Of a stretch of 34,097 nucleotides of DNA, positions 1 to 6,976 are shown piece after piece; the first letter of the stretch is position 1, and every line of letters starts with the position of its first letter. Below the pieces are notes generated by a model. The model was not told where the DNA came from and searched no databases. It was given only the letters and a program-made list of their open reading frames with translations. The translations under genes were made by a program, and so were the position numbers. Source of the DNA: Bradyrhizobium sp. (lineage in GTDB: Bacteria; Pseudomonadota; Alphaproteobacteria; Rhizobiales; Xanthobacteraceae); contig JAUXWH010000242.1 of assembly GCA_030681365.1 (NCBI GenBank), positions 1 through 34,097 of the forward strand, given 5' to 3'.

Positions 1-325
1 CCTTGCGGCCCACGGCGTCGAAGAACTGGCCGTTCCACTCATTCAGTTCCACCTGCCCGAACATGTTGGCGATGGTGACGACGGTCGAGACGGCGAAAAT
101 CGCCACCACCCGGCGCCCGCCCTCGGCGCGAACACGCGCGAACAATTTCAGGTCGCGGGCGAGATTGAAATCCCGTATTGGCTGGGACGCAATGAGTTCG
201 TCCGCCAGAGCGGGTCTGGCCGCCACGCCCGGTATTAACGGTAGCACAGGCAGGGCGGTCTGCGGCACCTCGGGTGAGGGGTGAGCGGCCAAGGGCGGCA
301 AGGTCGATGGAAGGTCCGTCTTCAT
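1..325 (-). CDS. ABC exporter of the SbmA/BacA/YddA type (N-terminal part only)
   Basis: Reading leftwards from the ATG at 325-323 gives about 108 residues that run off the window edge. After a proline/alanine-rich, poorly conserved head of about 45 residues comes RDFNLARDLKLFARVRAEGG, then a hydrophobic stretch (VVAIFAVSTVVTIANMF), then VELNEWNGQFFDAVGRK. The LNxWNxxFFDA(I/V) motif at the end of the first membrane segment is typical of SbmA/BacA/YddA-family transporters, which carry a membrane domain and usually a C-terminal ATPase and move peptides or vitamin B12-like compounds. The frame differs from the longest open frame here, which is an artefact. The ATPase part lies outside the window, so substrate and domain count cannot be judged. 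Confidence 0.72.
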   Translation of the reverse strand, partial: MKTDLPSTLPPLAAHPSPEVPQTALPVLPLIPGVAARPALADELIASQPIRDFNLARDLKLFARVRAEGGRRVVAIFAVSTVVTIANMFGQVELNEWNGQFFDAVGRK

Positions 326-361
326 CAGCCTGCGTCCACACCTCGCATCGCGTGAGCGGCG

Positions 362-544
362 CTACAACCAGCTGATACCCGCCAGCGGCAGCACCCGCTG
401 CAGGATCGCCGCCAGGCAGATCAGCACCACGAGCAATTTAAGGAGATTCGCCAGGCGTGCTTCGTTGACGAACTTGTCGATGGCCCAGAAGCAGATTGCG
501 CCAACGATGCAGATAATGAGAACCCCGATCAAGACCGAAAGCAT
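362..544 (-). CDS. Small two-helix membrane protein (Thivi_2564-like)
   Basis: This 60-residue protein is almost wholly hydrophobic: one helix at about residues 3-23 (LIGVLIICIVGAICFWAI), a short polar link with DKFVNEAR, and a second helix at about 31-55. The start is backed by an AGGAG eight bases upstream. Size, two-helix hairpin and the I-D-K-F-V linker resemble the small inner-membrane family annotated as Thivi_2564. No function is known for that family. It lies 36 bases upstream of the ABC exporter start on the same strand and could be cotranscribed with it. The match is recalled rather than searched. Confidence 0.68.
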   Translation of the reverse strand: MLSVLIGVLIICIVGAICFWAIDKFVNEARLANLLKLLVVLICLAAILQRVLPLAGISWL

Positions 545-615
545 GTTGCACTCCTGTTGTTCGAACGGTGTCGGTCAGATGATTCAGGTTCACGGCGGGC
601 GGCTGGACGTGACGA

Positions 616-1014
616 TCAAAGATGCTCTTCGAAGTCCTCGAAAGACTTGCCGAACTGGGTCAGCGCCTCCTCCAGATAATCCGCCAGCATGGGCGTCCCG
701 ATCAGGTAGGACGCCGTACGGTTGTTGTGGGCGCGCGAGGCCTCGGCGTGCAGATCGCGCCAGCTGTCGAGATCGCCGTCACCGCGACCGAGCCACATCA
801 GGGCGACGAGGTCGATCTGCTCATCGACGTTCAGGCCGCGAATGAAGCCGGAAAGCTCGGAGCGATCGGTGGTGTTGCGGTGATCTTCGGGCATGTCATC
901 GTCCGGATCGGCGGCCAGGTCGGACTGGTTGGCGTTGCCCTCGGATTGGCGTGACTTGGCAATGATGAAGAACACTTTTTCCGGCGAGATCGACAGGTTC
1001 GGAACTTTTCGCAT
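616..1014 (-). CDS. DUF3775 family protein
   Basis: This protein has 132 residues and starts MRKVPNLSISPEKVFFIIAK. I chose the ATG at 1014 because a GGAG sits nine bases upstream of it; the alternative ATG at 1023 falls almost on top of that GGAG. The body has an acidic linker (DPDDDMPED), then a compact helical part (SELSGFIRGLNVDEQIDLVALMWLGRG) and a C-terminal part with SYLIGTPMLADYLEEAL. This order and the 'L-x-x-D-E-Q-x-x-L-V-A-L-M-W-L-G-R-G' core match DUF3775, a family of uncharacterised alphaproteobacterial proteins. It is probably cytoplasmic, with no signal peptide or membrane segment. Function is unknown. Confidence 0.75.
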   Translation of the reverse strand: MRKVPNLSISPEKVFFIIAKSRQSEGNANQSDLAADPDDDMPEDHRNTTDRSELSGFIRGLNVDEQIDLVALMWLGRGDGDLDSWRDLHAEASRAHNNRTASYLIGTPMLADYLEEALTQFGKSFEDFEEHL

Positions 1015-1130
1015 CGTGGACATCTCCAGAAAGCAGGCGCGGAATTCAAGCCCGGGGGACGAGAGAGGCAATGGCCGGAAGGAAAGCCCACCACGCGGCG
1101 GCCTCTCCGAAATTCGGTTTGTGGCCCGGA

Positions 1131-1733
1131 TCAGGCGGTGGCCCGCTTGAACGCTTCCCGGGCCGTCTGATTGGCGCGATCGAAGACGGTGCGTGTTTCA
1201 GTCAAGGCAGCCGTAAGTGCCGACCATGACTGGTTTCCGGCCTCGTTCAGCTTCCGGAGTTTTTCCTCCGCGGCGACCGCATCGGCCTTCATGCGCTTGA
1301 CGTTCGACTCGATTTCGTCCCGGCGCTCGCTTGCGAATTCGCCAGCGGCGACCGCCAGCTTGTCGGCCGCCTCGCGCCATGCTTTCAACTGCGCCGCCGC
1401 CTGCAGTTCGAATGTCGCCTGCTGCAGTTCGAATTGCCTGCCGTAGCTCTCGACATATTTCTTGACCTCCGCCTCGAAGGCGCTCCAGTCGGTTTCCAGC
1501 TTTGCCTTGGCGCTGGTCCATGCGGCCTCGCCGGCTCCCGCCTGCTTTTTGATGGCTTCGCGGAATTCGTCGCGATTCTTGCGCAGCTCGGCCAGAACTT
1601 TACTGGCCTTGTCCTTCGCATCGGCCTGCACCTCGGCGGCCTTGCCATCGAGGGACGTCAGCGCGGCGTCCATCTCGTCGAGCCGTTCCTTGGCCCAGTT
1701 CGTAAAGAAGTGAATGTTGTCTGGCCCGCTCAT
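1131..1733 (-). CDS. Hypothetical helical coiled-coil protein
   Basis: This protein has 200 residues, no signal peptide and no membrane segment. It is almost entirely alanine-, lysine- and glutamate-rich helix: residues 17-60 (LDEMDAALTSLDGKAAEVQA onward) and 80-190 have heptad-like spacing of small hydrophobics, so one or more long coiled coils are likely. There is a single W-T-S-A-K-A-K-L-E-T-D-W segment near residue 72. Coding character is good throughout. The start is only weakly supported, because AGGAA lies almost against the ATG. I recognise no domain. It could be a cytoplasmic scaffold or an apolipoprotein/phasin-like protein, but that is a guess from composition. Confidence 0.72.
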   Translation of the reverse strand: MSGPDNIHFFTNWAKERLDEMDAALTSLDGKAAEVQADAKDKASKVLAELRKNRDEFREAIKKQAGAGEAAWTSAKAKLETDWSAFEAEVKKYVESYGRQFELQQATFELQAAAQLKAWREAADKLAVAAGEFASERRDEIESNVKRMKADAVAAEEKLRKLNEAGNQSWSALTAALTETRTVFDRANQTAREAFKRATA

Positions 1734-1945
1734 TTCCTGACTCCATGAAATTTCGGGGGTATGCTCGCCGTGAGCAAGCTTTCCCTTCGAAAAGACTAGG
1801 GCTTCCCGGCGGAGGCAACCTTGCGCGAGATCAACACGCTCGCCGCGGGGCTTGGGTTGGCGGGTCTTGCGGCAGGGCCGGCGCCCGGCCTCAGCGCGTA
1901 TCTCGGCGTTGAGGCCGTTTCTTTTGGGCAGCCCTATAGCGCTCG

Positions 1946-2473
1946 CTATTGCCTGTACCGGCAGTACTCGTCGCCATTGTCGTACTCGAAACAGATCTTT
2001 ACGCGGCGCCGGGGCAGGTCCGCATATCCCCTGGAGTCCCTCTCGCTGTCCTCATTGTCGCGATACCGATCGCCGCGCTCCTGATATCGTCCACGATCCT
2101 TGTCGCGATCGCGGCCCATGCGGTCGTCGTCGCCGCGACGCATCATCCCGCCGTGGCCCTTCTCGCGGTCATCGCGGCCGGTGCGTTCATCGTCGTCGCG
2201 TCGCATCATGCCACCGTGGCGCTTCTCGCGGTCATCGCGGTCCATGCGATCGCTGTCGTTGCGGCGGATCTTCCAGTCCGGACCCATCTCACGCTCGTTG
2301 GTCTTCTGTTGCTCGCGGCCGGCTTTCTGATCCGGAGGGGACGGAGCATTCTGGTCAGTCTGGGTGGGAGTTTCGGTTTGCGGCGCCGCCGGAGGCGTTT
2401 TTCCCGGCTCCTGGGCGAATGCGCACAGGCTCGACGAGGCGAGCAACATCGCGGCGAGAACGATCACGCGCAT
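1946..2473 (-). CDS. Secreted, highly charged repeat protein
   Basis: This 175-residue protein has a clear signal peptide (MRVIVLAAMLLASSSLCAFA, cut after AFA-Q). A proline/threonine/glutamine linker follows (residues 24-55), then an Asp/Arg-rich region. A unit of the form DDRE-K-x-HGGMMRR-x-DD-D/E-R occurs twice (about residues 80-97 and 101-118), flanked by degenerate forms of D-R-M-D/G-R-D. The C-terminus is different: RRRVKICFEYDNGDEYCRYRQ, with two cysteines that could form a disulfide in the periplasm. A GGAGGAA lies upstream of the ATG. The charged repeats are likely disordered. No family is recognised; the exported location is inferred from the signal peptide. Confidence 0.78.
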   Translation of the reverse strand: MRVIVLAAMLLASSSLCAFAQEPGKTPPAAPQTETPTQTDQNAPSPPDQKAGREQQKTNEREMGPDWKIRRNDSDRMDRDDREKRHGGMMRRDDDERTGRDDREKGHGGMMRRGDDDRMGRDRDKDRGRYQERGDRYRDNEDSERDSRGYADLPRRRVKICFEYDNGDEYCRYRQ

Positions 2474-2503
2474 GGGGGTTTCCTCCGTTGGAGTGTGACC
2501 GGT

Positions 2504-2528
2504 AACGAACTGGCCATCAGTTGGTTGC
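2504..2528 (-). promoter_or_regulatory. Possible EcfG-type promoter (weak match)
   Basis: Read on the minus strand this is GCAAC-N16-CGTT, one base away from the general-stress consensus GGAAC-N16-CGTT. It ends about 30 bases before the start of the secreted charged-repeat gene, which is a suitable distance for a promoter. The mismatch in the -35 element makes it tentative. Confidence 0.3.
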
Positions 2529-2609
2529 GTGCCTCGGATTGAAATCGAACACGTCTCCCTGGAGAGCGAGATGGTTTTTGGTCGAATCGGCCGCCTGCGG
2601 ATGCGGCTT

Positions 2610-2630
2610 ACCTCTCCCGAAGGGAGAGGT
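2610..2630. repeat. Short perfect palindrome (9-bp stem, GAA loop)
   Basis: ACCTCTCCC and GGGAGAGGT flank a GAA loop. The hairpin sits between the ends of two minus-strand genes and has no T-run, so it is not a good intrinsic terminator. It resembles the tips of the longer CT-rich palindromes at 15657 and 33577 and may be a remnant of that type of repeat. Confidence 0.5.
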
Positions 2631-2676
2631 GACCGGTGCTGCTCCAGCTCAGCCTAATCTCATCGCGCGCTAGTTC

Positions 2677-2877
2677 TCATTTCCCTGCGGAAGGTCGTTG
2701 CCTTGCGAAGATCTTTGCCTCTTCTTCGGCCGGCAGCTTGAAGAGTGGCTTGCGCTCCGCGTCGTCGTACGGCTCGGCGAGGCGCTTCCTGAACAGGGCC
2801 AGGTTTTCCCGGTGAATGAAATTCTCCACGGCGAGCCCTCCGGGTTTTGGCAAGCTAGGATCTCGGACGAAAGGCAA
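2677..2877 (-). CDS. Small hypothetical protein
   Basis: This 66-residue protein, beginning (M)PFVRDPSLPKPGGLAVENF, uses a TTG start. The sequence continues with RENLALFRKRLAEPYDDAER and ends in a basic tail. It resembles short Bradyrhizobium proteins of the form VRDPxLPKPGGLAVENFIHR...FRKxLAE, which have no known function. Its first 23 bases overlap the end of the preceding minus-strand gene (2855-3079), suggesting translational coupling. No signal peptide or membrane segment is present. The recognition is from memory, and the start is uncertain because no good ribosome binding site precedes the TTG. Confidence 0.6.
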   Translation of the reverse strand: MPFVRDPSLPKPGGLAVENFIHRENLALFRKRLAEPYDDAERKPLFKLPAEEEAKIFARQRPSAGK

Positions 2878-3079
2878 GTGCCAGCCATCCTTGCCAGGCC
2901 GGAGCCTTCAACGGGTCTTCTAAATTCCCGGCCATCTTCATGGCGCGCGGGGCATTCGGGCACCCTTCGCACCCGGGAAATTCGAACACGCAGAACTCGC
3001 GACCGTCGGGCGCGTCCGCCGTCAATTCGAAACGGCACTGGAACCGGGGCGGGCACACAGTGGGCTGAATTTCGGACAT
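2855..3079 (-). CDS. Small cysteine-rich hypothetical protein
   Basis: This protein has 74 residues, with GGGGAG six bases before the ATG. It has five cysteines arranged C-x5-C near the N-terminus (TVCPPRFQC) and F-C-x6-C-x2-C in the middle (EFCVFEFPGCEGC). The spacing suggests metal binding, but no known zinc-finger pattern fits exactly. There is no signal peptide. It overlaps the next gene (2677-2877) by 23 bases on the same strand, so the two are probably one transcript. No family is recognised. Confidence 0.6.
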   Translation of the reverse strand: MSEIQPTVCPPRFQCRFELTADAPDGREFCVFEFPGCEGCPNAPRAMKMAGNLEDPLKAPAWQGWLALAFRPRS

Positions 3080-3324
3080 GATGCTCCCCAGGATCTGGCG
3101 GGAGCGCGGGGCTCTCAGTCACCGGTGATGGCCAGGCTCGGGCGGTGATGGAACTGAAACTGTCATGTCCGGAACCCGGCATGGTGATCAATTCCGCTCA
3201 TCCCGCCTGAAAAATTTACACCGGGACCGTCATCCAGCGGTTGCACGGGCGAAGAGTCGGCATCTTCATCGGATTGCGTCGCGGCCGGCGGGTACTACAA
3301 GGTTTCCTCGACCAGGAGGGAAGC

Positions 3325-4176
3325 ATGCGATCCATCGTCATTACCGGGGCGTCCACCGGCATCGGCTGGGCCACGTCAAGACTGCTGCTCGACCGCGGCT
3401 TTCGTGTGTTCGGCAGCGTGCGCAAACAGCCCGACGCCGAACGTCTCGCGGATGAGTTCGGCGCGAATTTCTCGCCGCTGCTGTTCGACGTCACCGACGA
3501 GGCCGCGGTGCTGGCCGCCGCGCGCGAAGTCCGCGCCGCGCTGAATGGCAGGACGCTCGACGGCCTCGTCAACAATGCCGGCATCGCGGTGGCGGGGCCG
3601 GTGCTGGAGCTCGCGGCCGACGAATTTCGCCGCCAGATGGAGGTCAACGTCATCGGGCCGGTGATCGTCACGCAGGCATTCTGCCCGCTGCTCGGATCCG
3701 ATCCGTCGCTGGCCGGGCCGAAAGGCCGGATCGTGATGATCAGTTCGGTCTCCGGCAAGACCGGCGCGCCGCTGACGGCGCCCTATGTGGCGTCGAAACA
3801 CGCGATCGAGGGACTGTCGGAGAGCCTGCGCCGCGAGCTGATGCTGTTCGGCATCGACGTCATCATCGTCGCCCCTGGCCCGGTGAAGACGCCGATCTGG
3901 AGCAAGGCCGAGGAGACCGACATTTCCCACTACCGGAACTCGCCGTTCTTCCCGGCGCTGCAGCGAATCCGCAAATACATGCTGCAACTCGGCGCGGCCG
4001 GATTGCCGGCGGAGAAGGTCGCTGCGGTGATCGCCGACGCCCTGACCTCGTCGCGTCCCAAGGTGCGCTACCAGATCACGCCGGATCCGGTGCAGCAACT
4101 GATCGGATCGCTGCTGCCGAAGCGCATGGTCGACAGCATCATCGTCAAACGTCTCGGTCTGATGCCGAAGGCGTGA
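3325..4176 (+). CDS. Short-chain dehydrogenase/reductase (SDR)
   Basis: This is a 283-residue NAD(P)-dependent oxidoreductase of the classical SDR fold. The start at 3325 follows AGGAGG by the usual distance. The N-terminal Rossmann motif TGASTGIG is at residues 6-13. The conserved NNAG is near residue 83. The catalytic Ser is in MISSVSG and the Tyr-x-x-x-Lys pair is in PYVASKHAIEG. PGPVKTPIW follows as the usual P-G-x-V-x-T segment. The arginine after the Rossmann strand (SVRK) suggests a preference for NADP(H). The C-terminal 70 residues resemble SDRs that act on hydroxysteroid- or retinol-like substrates, but the substrate cannot be told. The next gene is convergent and only 12 bases away. 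Confidence 0.92.
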   Translation: MRSIVITGASTGIGWATSRLLLDRGFRVFGSVRKQPDAERLADEFGANFSPLLFDVTDEAAVLAAAREVRAALNGRTLDGLVNNAGIAVAGPVLELAADEFRRQMEVNVIGPVIVTQAFCPLLGSDPSLAGPKGRIVMISSVSGKTGAPLTAPYVASKHAIEGLSESLRRELMLFGIDVIIVAPGPVKTPIWSKAEETDISHYRNSPFFPALQRIRKYMLQLGAAGLPAEKVAAVIADALTSSRPKVRYQITPDPVQQLIGSLLPKRMVDSIIVKRLGLMPKA

Positions 4177-4188
4177 GGCCGGGACACG

Positions 4189-4812
4189 CTATCCCGCTTC
4201 GATCCTGCGCGGTGTTCGCCGCGCCGCCATCGCGATCAGCCGCAGCGCCAGCACCGCCAGCAGCGGGATCAGGAACAACGCGTAAAGCGGCATGTCGGGA
4301 ATCCGCTTGCCGAACGACACTGTGAACTGAAACAGCAGATAATAGCCGCCGGTGAGATGCAGGATGCGAAAGGCGCGCGGGCCGATCGCCGCCGCGGTGC
4401 GGTCGAACGAGGTTGCGGCCATCGCGATGATGAAGGCATAGCCGATGCCGCCGAAGATGTAGGAGGCGGCGTTGGTGGCGGCCGCGTAGCCGGCCGGATC
4501 CATTACGGCAAAGCAGGCGATGGCGACGGCGTGGATGCCGTGCGACGCCGCAAAGGTGACGCCGAGATAGCGCCGGTTGCGGCGCTGCCACCGCGTCCAC
4601 CCATTGGGCCACAGCCGCGCCAGCGCCGCGGCGCTGAAGGCGAGGCAGAAGAACAATAGCGAGGTCCGGGCGGTGAAGCGGATCACCATGCGCACGCCGT
4701 CGACCTCGAAACCCCGCATGCCCGCGATCCAGACGCAGAGCGCGGCGAGCGCCAGCGTCAGCACGGCGAACAGCCGCCAGCCTTCGAACCAGTTTTGGCG
4801 ATGTGGCGGCAC
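4189..4812 (-). CDS. Ferric-reductase-like haem membrane protein
   Basis: This 207-residue protein has six likely membrane helices (about residues 12-31, 48-66, 83-104, 115-135, 145-165 and 178-196). Histidines in AASHGIHAVA and RILHLTGGYYL are placed as in ferric-reductase-like transmembrane domains (the MsrQ/YedZ and NOX group), where paired histidines bind b-type haem. It lacks the FAD/NAD-binding half, so an electron donor must be separate. The start is GTG, preceded by GAGGGAG at eight bases. It is transcribed divergently from a TetR regulator, and a candidate operator overlaps its probable promoter. The donor and substrate are unknown. Confidence 0.75.
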   Translation of the reverse strand: MPPHRQNWFEGWRLFAVLTLALAALCVWIAGMRGFEVDGVRMVIRFTARTSLLFFCLAFSAAALARLWPNGWTRWQRRNRRYLGVTFAASHGIHAVAIACFAVMDPAGYAAATNAASYIFGGIGYAFIIAMAATSFDRTAAAIGPRAFRILHLTGGYYLLFQFTVSFGKRIPDMPLYALFLIPLLAVLALRLIAMAARRTPRRIEAG

Positions 4813-4833
4813 GATGCGCTCCCTCGTTCATGA

Positions 4834-4850
4834 TGTAATCACTGGTTACA
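4834..4850. promoter_or_regulatory. Candidate TetR operator 1
   Basis: TGTAA and TTACA flank seven bases; the palindrome extends to GATGTAA/TTACATC (4832-4852). It overlaps the probable -10 (TAACCA on the minus strand, 4848-4843) that goes with TTGACG at 4870-4865. A bound repressor would therefore block the membrane-protein gene. Confidence 0.55.
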
Positions 4851-4874
4851 TCGAGTTCCGAAACCGTCAACCTG

Positions 4875-4891
4875 TGTATGCAGTGCTTACA
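4875..4891. promoter_or_regulatory. Candidate TetR operator 2
   Basis: TGTAT-N7-TTACA has the same 5-7-5 layout as the site at 4834, and its reverse strand shares TGTAA-x-CACTG with it. The two centres are 41 bases apart, close to four helical turns, so two dimers would lie on the same face of the DNA between the divergent genes. Confidence 0.5.
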
Positions 4892-4995
4892 TTCACGTTC
4901 AGGTGATGCTACTAGATCTTGATGGGATCAGATTGGGCGCGACCAGGCATTCTGTACATGGGGTTGTTTTCAAGATTTTTGGTTGGGCCATAGCC

Positions 4996-5658
4996 ATGCC
5001 CGTCGCCCCCAAGCCAAAACGCCGGCCAGCCAAAAATCCGGCAACGCCGCCAAAGCCCTACCACCACGGCGATCTCAGGCGCGCGCTGATCGAGGCGGCG
5101 CTGCAGCTGGCCGGCGAGGGCGGGGCGGAAGCGGTCAGCGTGCGCGAGGCCGCGCGCCGCGCCGGGGTCTCGCCGGGCGCGCCGTTCCGGCATTTTCCAA
5201 GCCGCGACGCCCTGATGACGGCGGTGGCCGGCGAAGCGCAGCAGCGCTTCCGGGCCGAGATATCCACCGCGCTGGCGGAGGTGCCGGCCAGCGACCCGCT
5301 GGCGCGGTTTCGCGCGCTCGGCCTCGCCTATCTGCGCTGGGCGATGCGCAACCCGGCCCATTTCGAGATCATCTCTAGCGGCCGGTATTTTGTCCATGAC
5401 AAGGCGGCCGACCTGTCGCGGGACAATGCCGAATTGATCGGTCTCGCCGAGCGCATGCTGGCCGATGCGTTTGCGTTGGGCCAGTTGCGCAGCGGCGACC
5501 TGAAACGGGTCCAGATTGCCGGCCGCGCTCTGGTCTACGGCTTTGCCCGCATGAACATCGACGGGCACTTTCCGCGCTGGGGCATCACGGAGGAGGAGGC
5601 CGGCAGAACCGCCGAAGCGATCCTCGACCTCTTCATCGAGGGCATCGCCAGGCGCTGA
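4996..5658 (+). CDS. TetR/AcrR-family regulator with WHG-type C-terminal domain
   Basis: This 220-residue protein has a basic, proline-rich head (PVAPKPKRRPAKNP). The signature YHHGDLRRALIEAAL opens the first helix of the TetR DNA-binding domain. The helix-turn-helix is at about residues 48-70 (VSVREAARRAGVSPGAPFRHF), followed by a ligand-binding helical domain with RFRALGLAYLRWAMRNPAHFEIIS, characteristic of the WHG subfamily. I chose the ATG at 4996 because the head is then the usual length; an open frame extends further upstream into the operator region, which makes that extension unlikely. It probably represses the divergent membrane protein and itself through the TGTAA-N7-TTACA sites at 4834 and 4875. 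The ligand is unknown. Confidence 0.88.
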   Translation: MPVAPKPKRRPAKNPATPPKPYHHGDLRRALIEAALQLAGEGGAEAVSVREAARRAGVSPGAPFRHFPSRDALMTAVAGEAQQRFRAEISTALAEVPASDPLARFRALGLAYLRWAMRNPAHFEIISSGRYFVHDKAADLSRDNAELIGLAERMLADAFALGQLRSGDLKRVQIAGRALVYGFARMNIDGHFPRWGITEEEAGRTAEAILDLFIEGIARR

Positions 5659-5701
5659 CGTTGCCGCGCGCTTTGCCGCAGCGGCTGCTGTGAATCCTCT
5701 C

Positions 5702-5726
5702 GGAACAAACGCTTGCCGCGACCGTT
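5702..5726 (+). promoter_or_regulatory. EcfG (general stress sigma factor) promoter
   Basis: GGAAC, 16 bases, CGTT: an exact match to the alphaproteobacterial EcfG promoter consensus. It is placed 28 bases before the PRC-barrel start, leaving room for the ribosome binding site AAGGAGA. Genes of the PRC-barrel type are frequent members of this stress regulon. Confidence 0.78.
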
Positions 5727-5754
5727 TTTCGTCGACAGCAAAGGAGAACGACAG

Positions 5755-6120
5755 ATGGCAATGGAATCCAGAGAGACAGGAACCTTGATCGGCAGCGACA
5801 AGGTCGAAGGAACCGCGGTTTACGGCGCTGGCAGCGAGAAGATCGGAACCATCGAGCGCGTCATGATCGACAAGGTCAGCGGCAGGGTTTCCTACGCTGT
5901 GCTGAGCTTCGGCGGTTTCCTGGGCATCGGCGACGATCACTATCCGCTGCCCTGGCAGTCGCTGAAATACGACACCAACCTGGAAGGCTACGTCACGGGT
6001 ATCACCCAGAAGCAGCTCGAAGGCGCGCCCAAATACGGCAATGACAATGCCTGGAATTGGGCGGACACGTCGCGCACCCGCGCGGTGAACGACTATTACG
6101 GCGTCCCCGTCGTCGCCTGA
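5755..6120 (+). CDS. PRC-barrel domain stress protein
   Basis: This 121-residue protein starts at 5755 behind AAGGAGA. The PRC-barrel covers about residues 9-80: LIGSDKVEGTAVYG, then KIGTIERVMIDKVSGRVSY, then VLSFGGFLGIGDDHYPLPW, the standard strand order of this fold. The C-terminal 35 residues (PKYGNDNAWNWADTSRTRAV...) are aromatic and polar with no known fold. It is cytoplasmic. Proteins of this type are common in rhizobia; their molecular role is undefined beyond induction under stress. An exact EcfG promoter lies upstream and a bidirectional terminator just downstream, so the gene looks monocistronic. Confidence 0.88.
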   Translation: MAMESRETGTLIGSDKVEGTAVYGAGSEKIGTIERVMIDKVSGRVSYAVLSFGGFLGIGDDHYPLPWQSLKYDTNLEGYVTGITQKQLEGAPKYGNDNAWNWADTSRTRAVNDYYGVPVVA

Positions 6121-6129
6121 AGAAACAGT

Positions 6130-6160
6130 AAAAGGCCCCGGTATCCGCCGGGGCCTTTTT
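6130..6160. terminator. Bidirectional intrinsic terminator
   Basis: A 12-bp perfect stem (AAAAGGCCCCGG / CCGGGGCCTTTT) with a six-base loop TATCCG is followed by T5 on the plus strand and by T4 on the minus strand. It lies between the convergent PRC-barrel gene and the PPC-domain gene and can serve both. Confidence 0.9.
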
Positions 6161-6177
6161 CGAGAATCCGCATCCCC

Positions 6178-6633
6178 CTACCTCCCGGCCTCGTCGGAGA
6201 GATCGATCAGCGCAATCCCGAGTTCCGGCCGCTTGCGGCGCCGCAGGTCGGCCGATGCTTCCTCCAGCACCACTTCGAGGGTCGGCCGGACCTTGCCCTC
6301 GAGCAGATGACCGCCGCGCGTGGTGCCGTCCGACAGTCCGAGCACGACATGAACATGCAGGCTGGCCTTGCCATCGTCGCCGATGGCGACGTCGCCGAGC
6401 GCGCTCAGCACCTCACATTGCTCGTCCACCCTGATTTTCCGGTAGCTTTTGGTTGCGATATCGAACCAGCCAATGACGGCGTTCTCGAATGCGCCGATCG
6501 CCGTCAGCGATGCGCCGGAAATGCCGGTCGCATTGGCGAACAGGGTCAACGTCGCGAACGCTTCCTCCCCGGTGTCGAGGACGACGATGATGGTGCGCTG
6601 CTGCGCGTCGCCGGAAACGACCTTGCTCTTCAT
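6178..6633 (-). CDS. PPC/DUF296 domain protein
   Basis: This 151-residue protein starts MKSKVVSGDAQQRTIIVVLD. It carries a complete PPC (plant and prokaryote conserved, DUF296) domain: TLTLFANATGISGASLTAIG, then a central part, then SLHVHVVLGLSDGTTRGGHL followed by LEGKVRPTLEVVLEEA. The H-x-H and G-G-H-L histidines are the conserved ones. Bacterial PPC proteins form trimers; plant relatives join this domain to an AT-hook, which is absent here, so DNA binding cannot be assumed. It starts 19 bases after the stop of the copper-storage-type gene, so they form a two-gene operon. A possible role in metal handling is inferred only from that pairing. Confidence 0.85.
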   Translation of the reverse strand: MKSKVVSGDAQQRTIIVVLDTGEEAFATLTLFANATGISGASLTAIGAFENAVIGWFDIATKSYRKIRVDEQCEVLSALGDVAIGDDGKASLHVHVVLGLSDGTTRGGHLLEGKVRPTLEVVLEEASADLRRRKRPELGIALIDLSDEAGR

Positions 6634-6652
6634 TCGATATTTCCGTGACCAG

Positions 6653-6976
6653 TCACGCCGCCATCTTGCGGCAGCTTTCCGCGCATTCCCGGCAGATCGC
6701 GACGCACGCCTCCATGCCGCCGACACGTTCGCAGTCTTCGGCGCATTCGGCGCAGATCTCGGCGCATTCGCGGCATGTGTGCTTGTGGTGGGGGGTATTG
6801 ATCAGCATGAAATGCGCCGATGTCCGGCATATCTCCGCACACGCCATCATCAGGCGAAAATGTGCCGGCTCGACATGTTTTCCGCCGGCCACCAGGCAAT
6901 GGTTCATCGCGGTGCCGAGACAGGTCCGGTAGCATTTCAGACAGGTCTCGATGCAGTGGTCCATCTGTTCGGTCAT
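6653..6976 (-). CDS. Four-helix-bundle copper-storage-type protein (Csp3/DUF326-like)
   Basis: This 107-residue protein contains 16 cysteines, mostly as C-x2-C or C-x3-C pairs on predicted helices (HCIETCLKCYRTC, MACAEIC, HTCRECAEICAECAEDC, EACVAICRECAESC), with several histidines. In Csp proteins such cysteines line the core of a four-helix bundle and bind many Cu(I) ions. No signal peptide is present, so it resembles the cytosolic Csp3 class. I chose the ATG at 6976 (MTEQMDHC); longer in-frame versions add a sequence unlike the family. It is the first gene of an operon with the PPC protein. I see no convincing CueR-type operator upstream. Confidence 0.88.
   Translation of the reverse strand: MTEQMDHCIETCLKCYRTCLGTAMNHCLVAGGKHVEPAHFRLMMACAEICRTSAHFMLINTPHHKHTCRECAEICAECAEDCERVGGMEACVAICRECAESCRKMAA

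Noticed and set aside
1821..2084. Plus-strand frame with GGAGG before a TTG, signal-like start
   Set aside because: Its second half is antisense to the secreted charged-repeat gene, the product ends in arginine/serine-rich low complexity, and no family is recognised. The ribosome binding site makes it worth noting, but it is probably chance.
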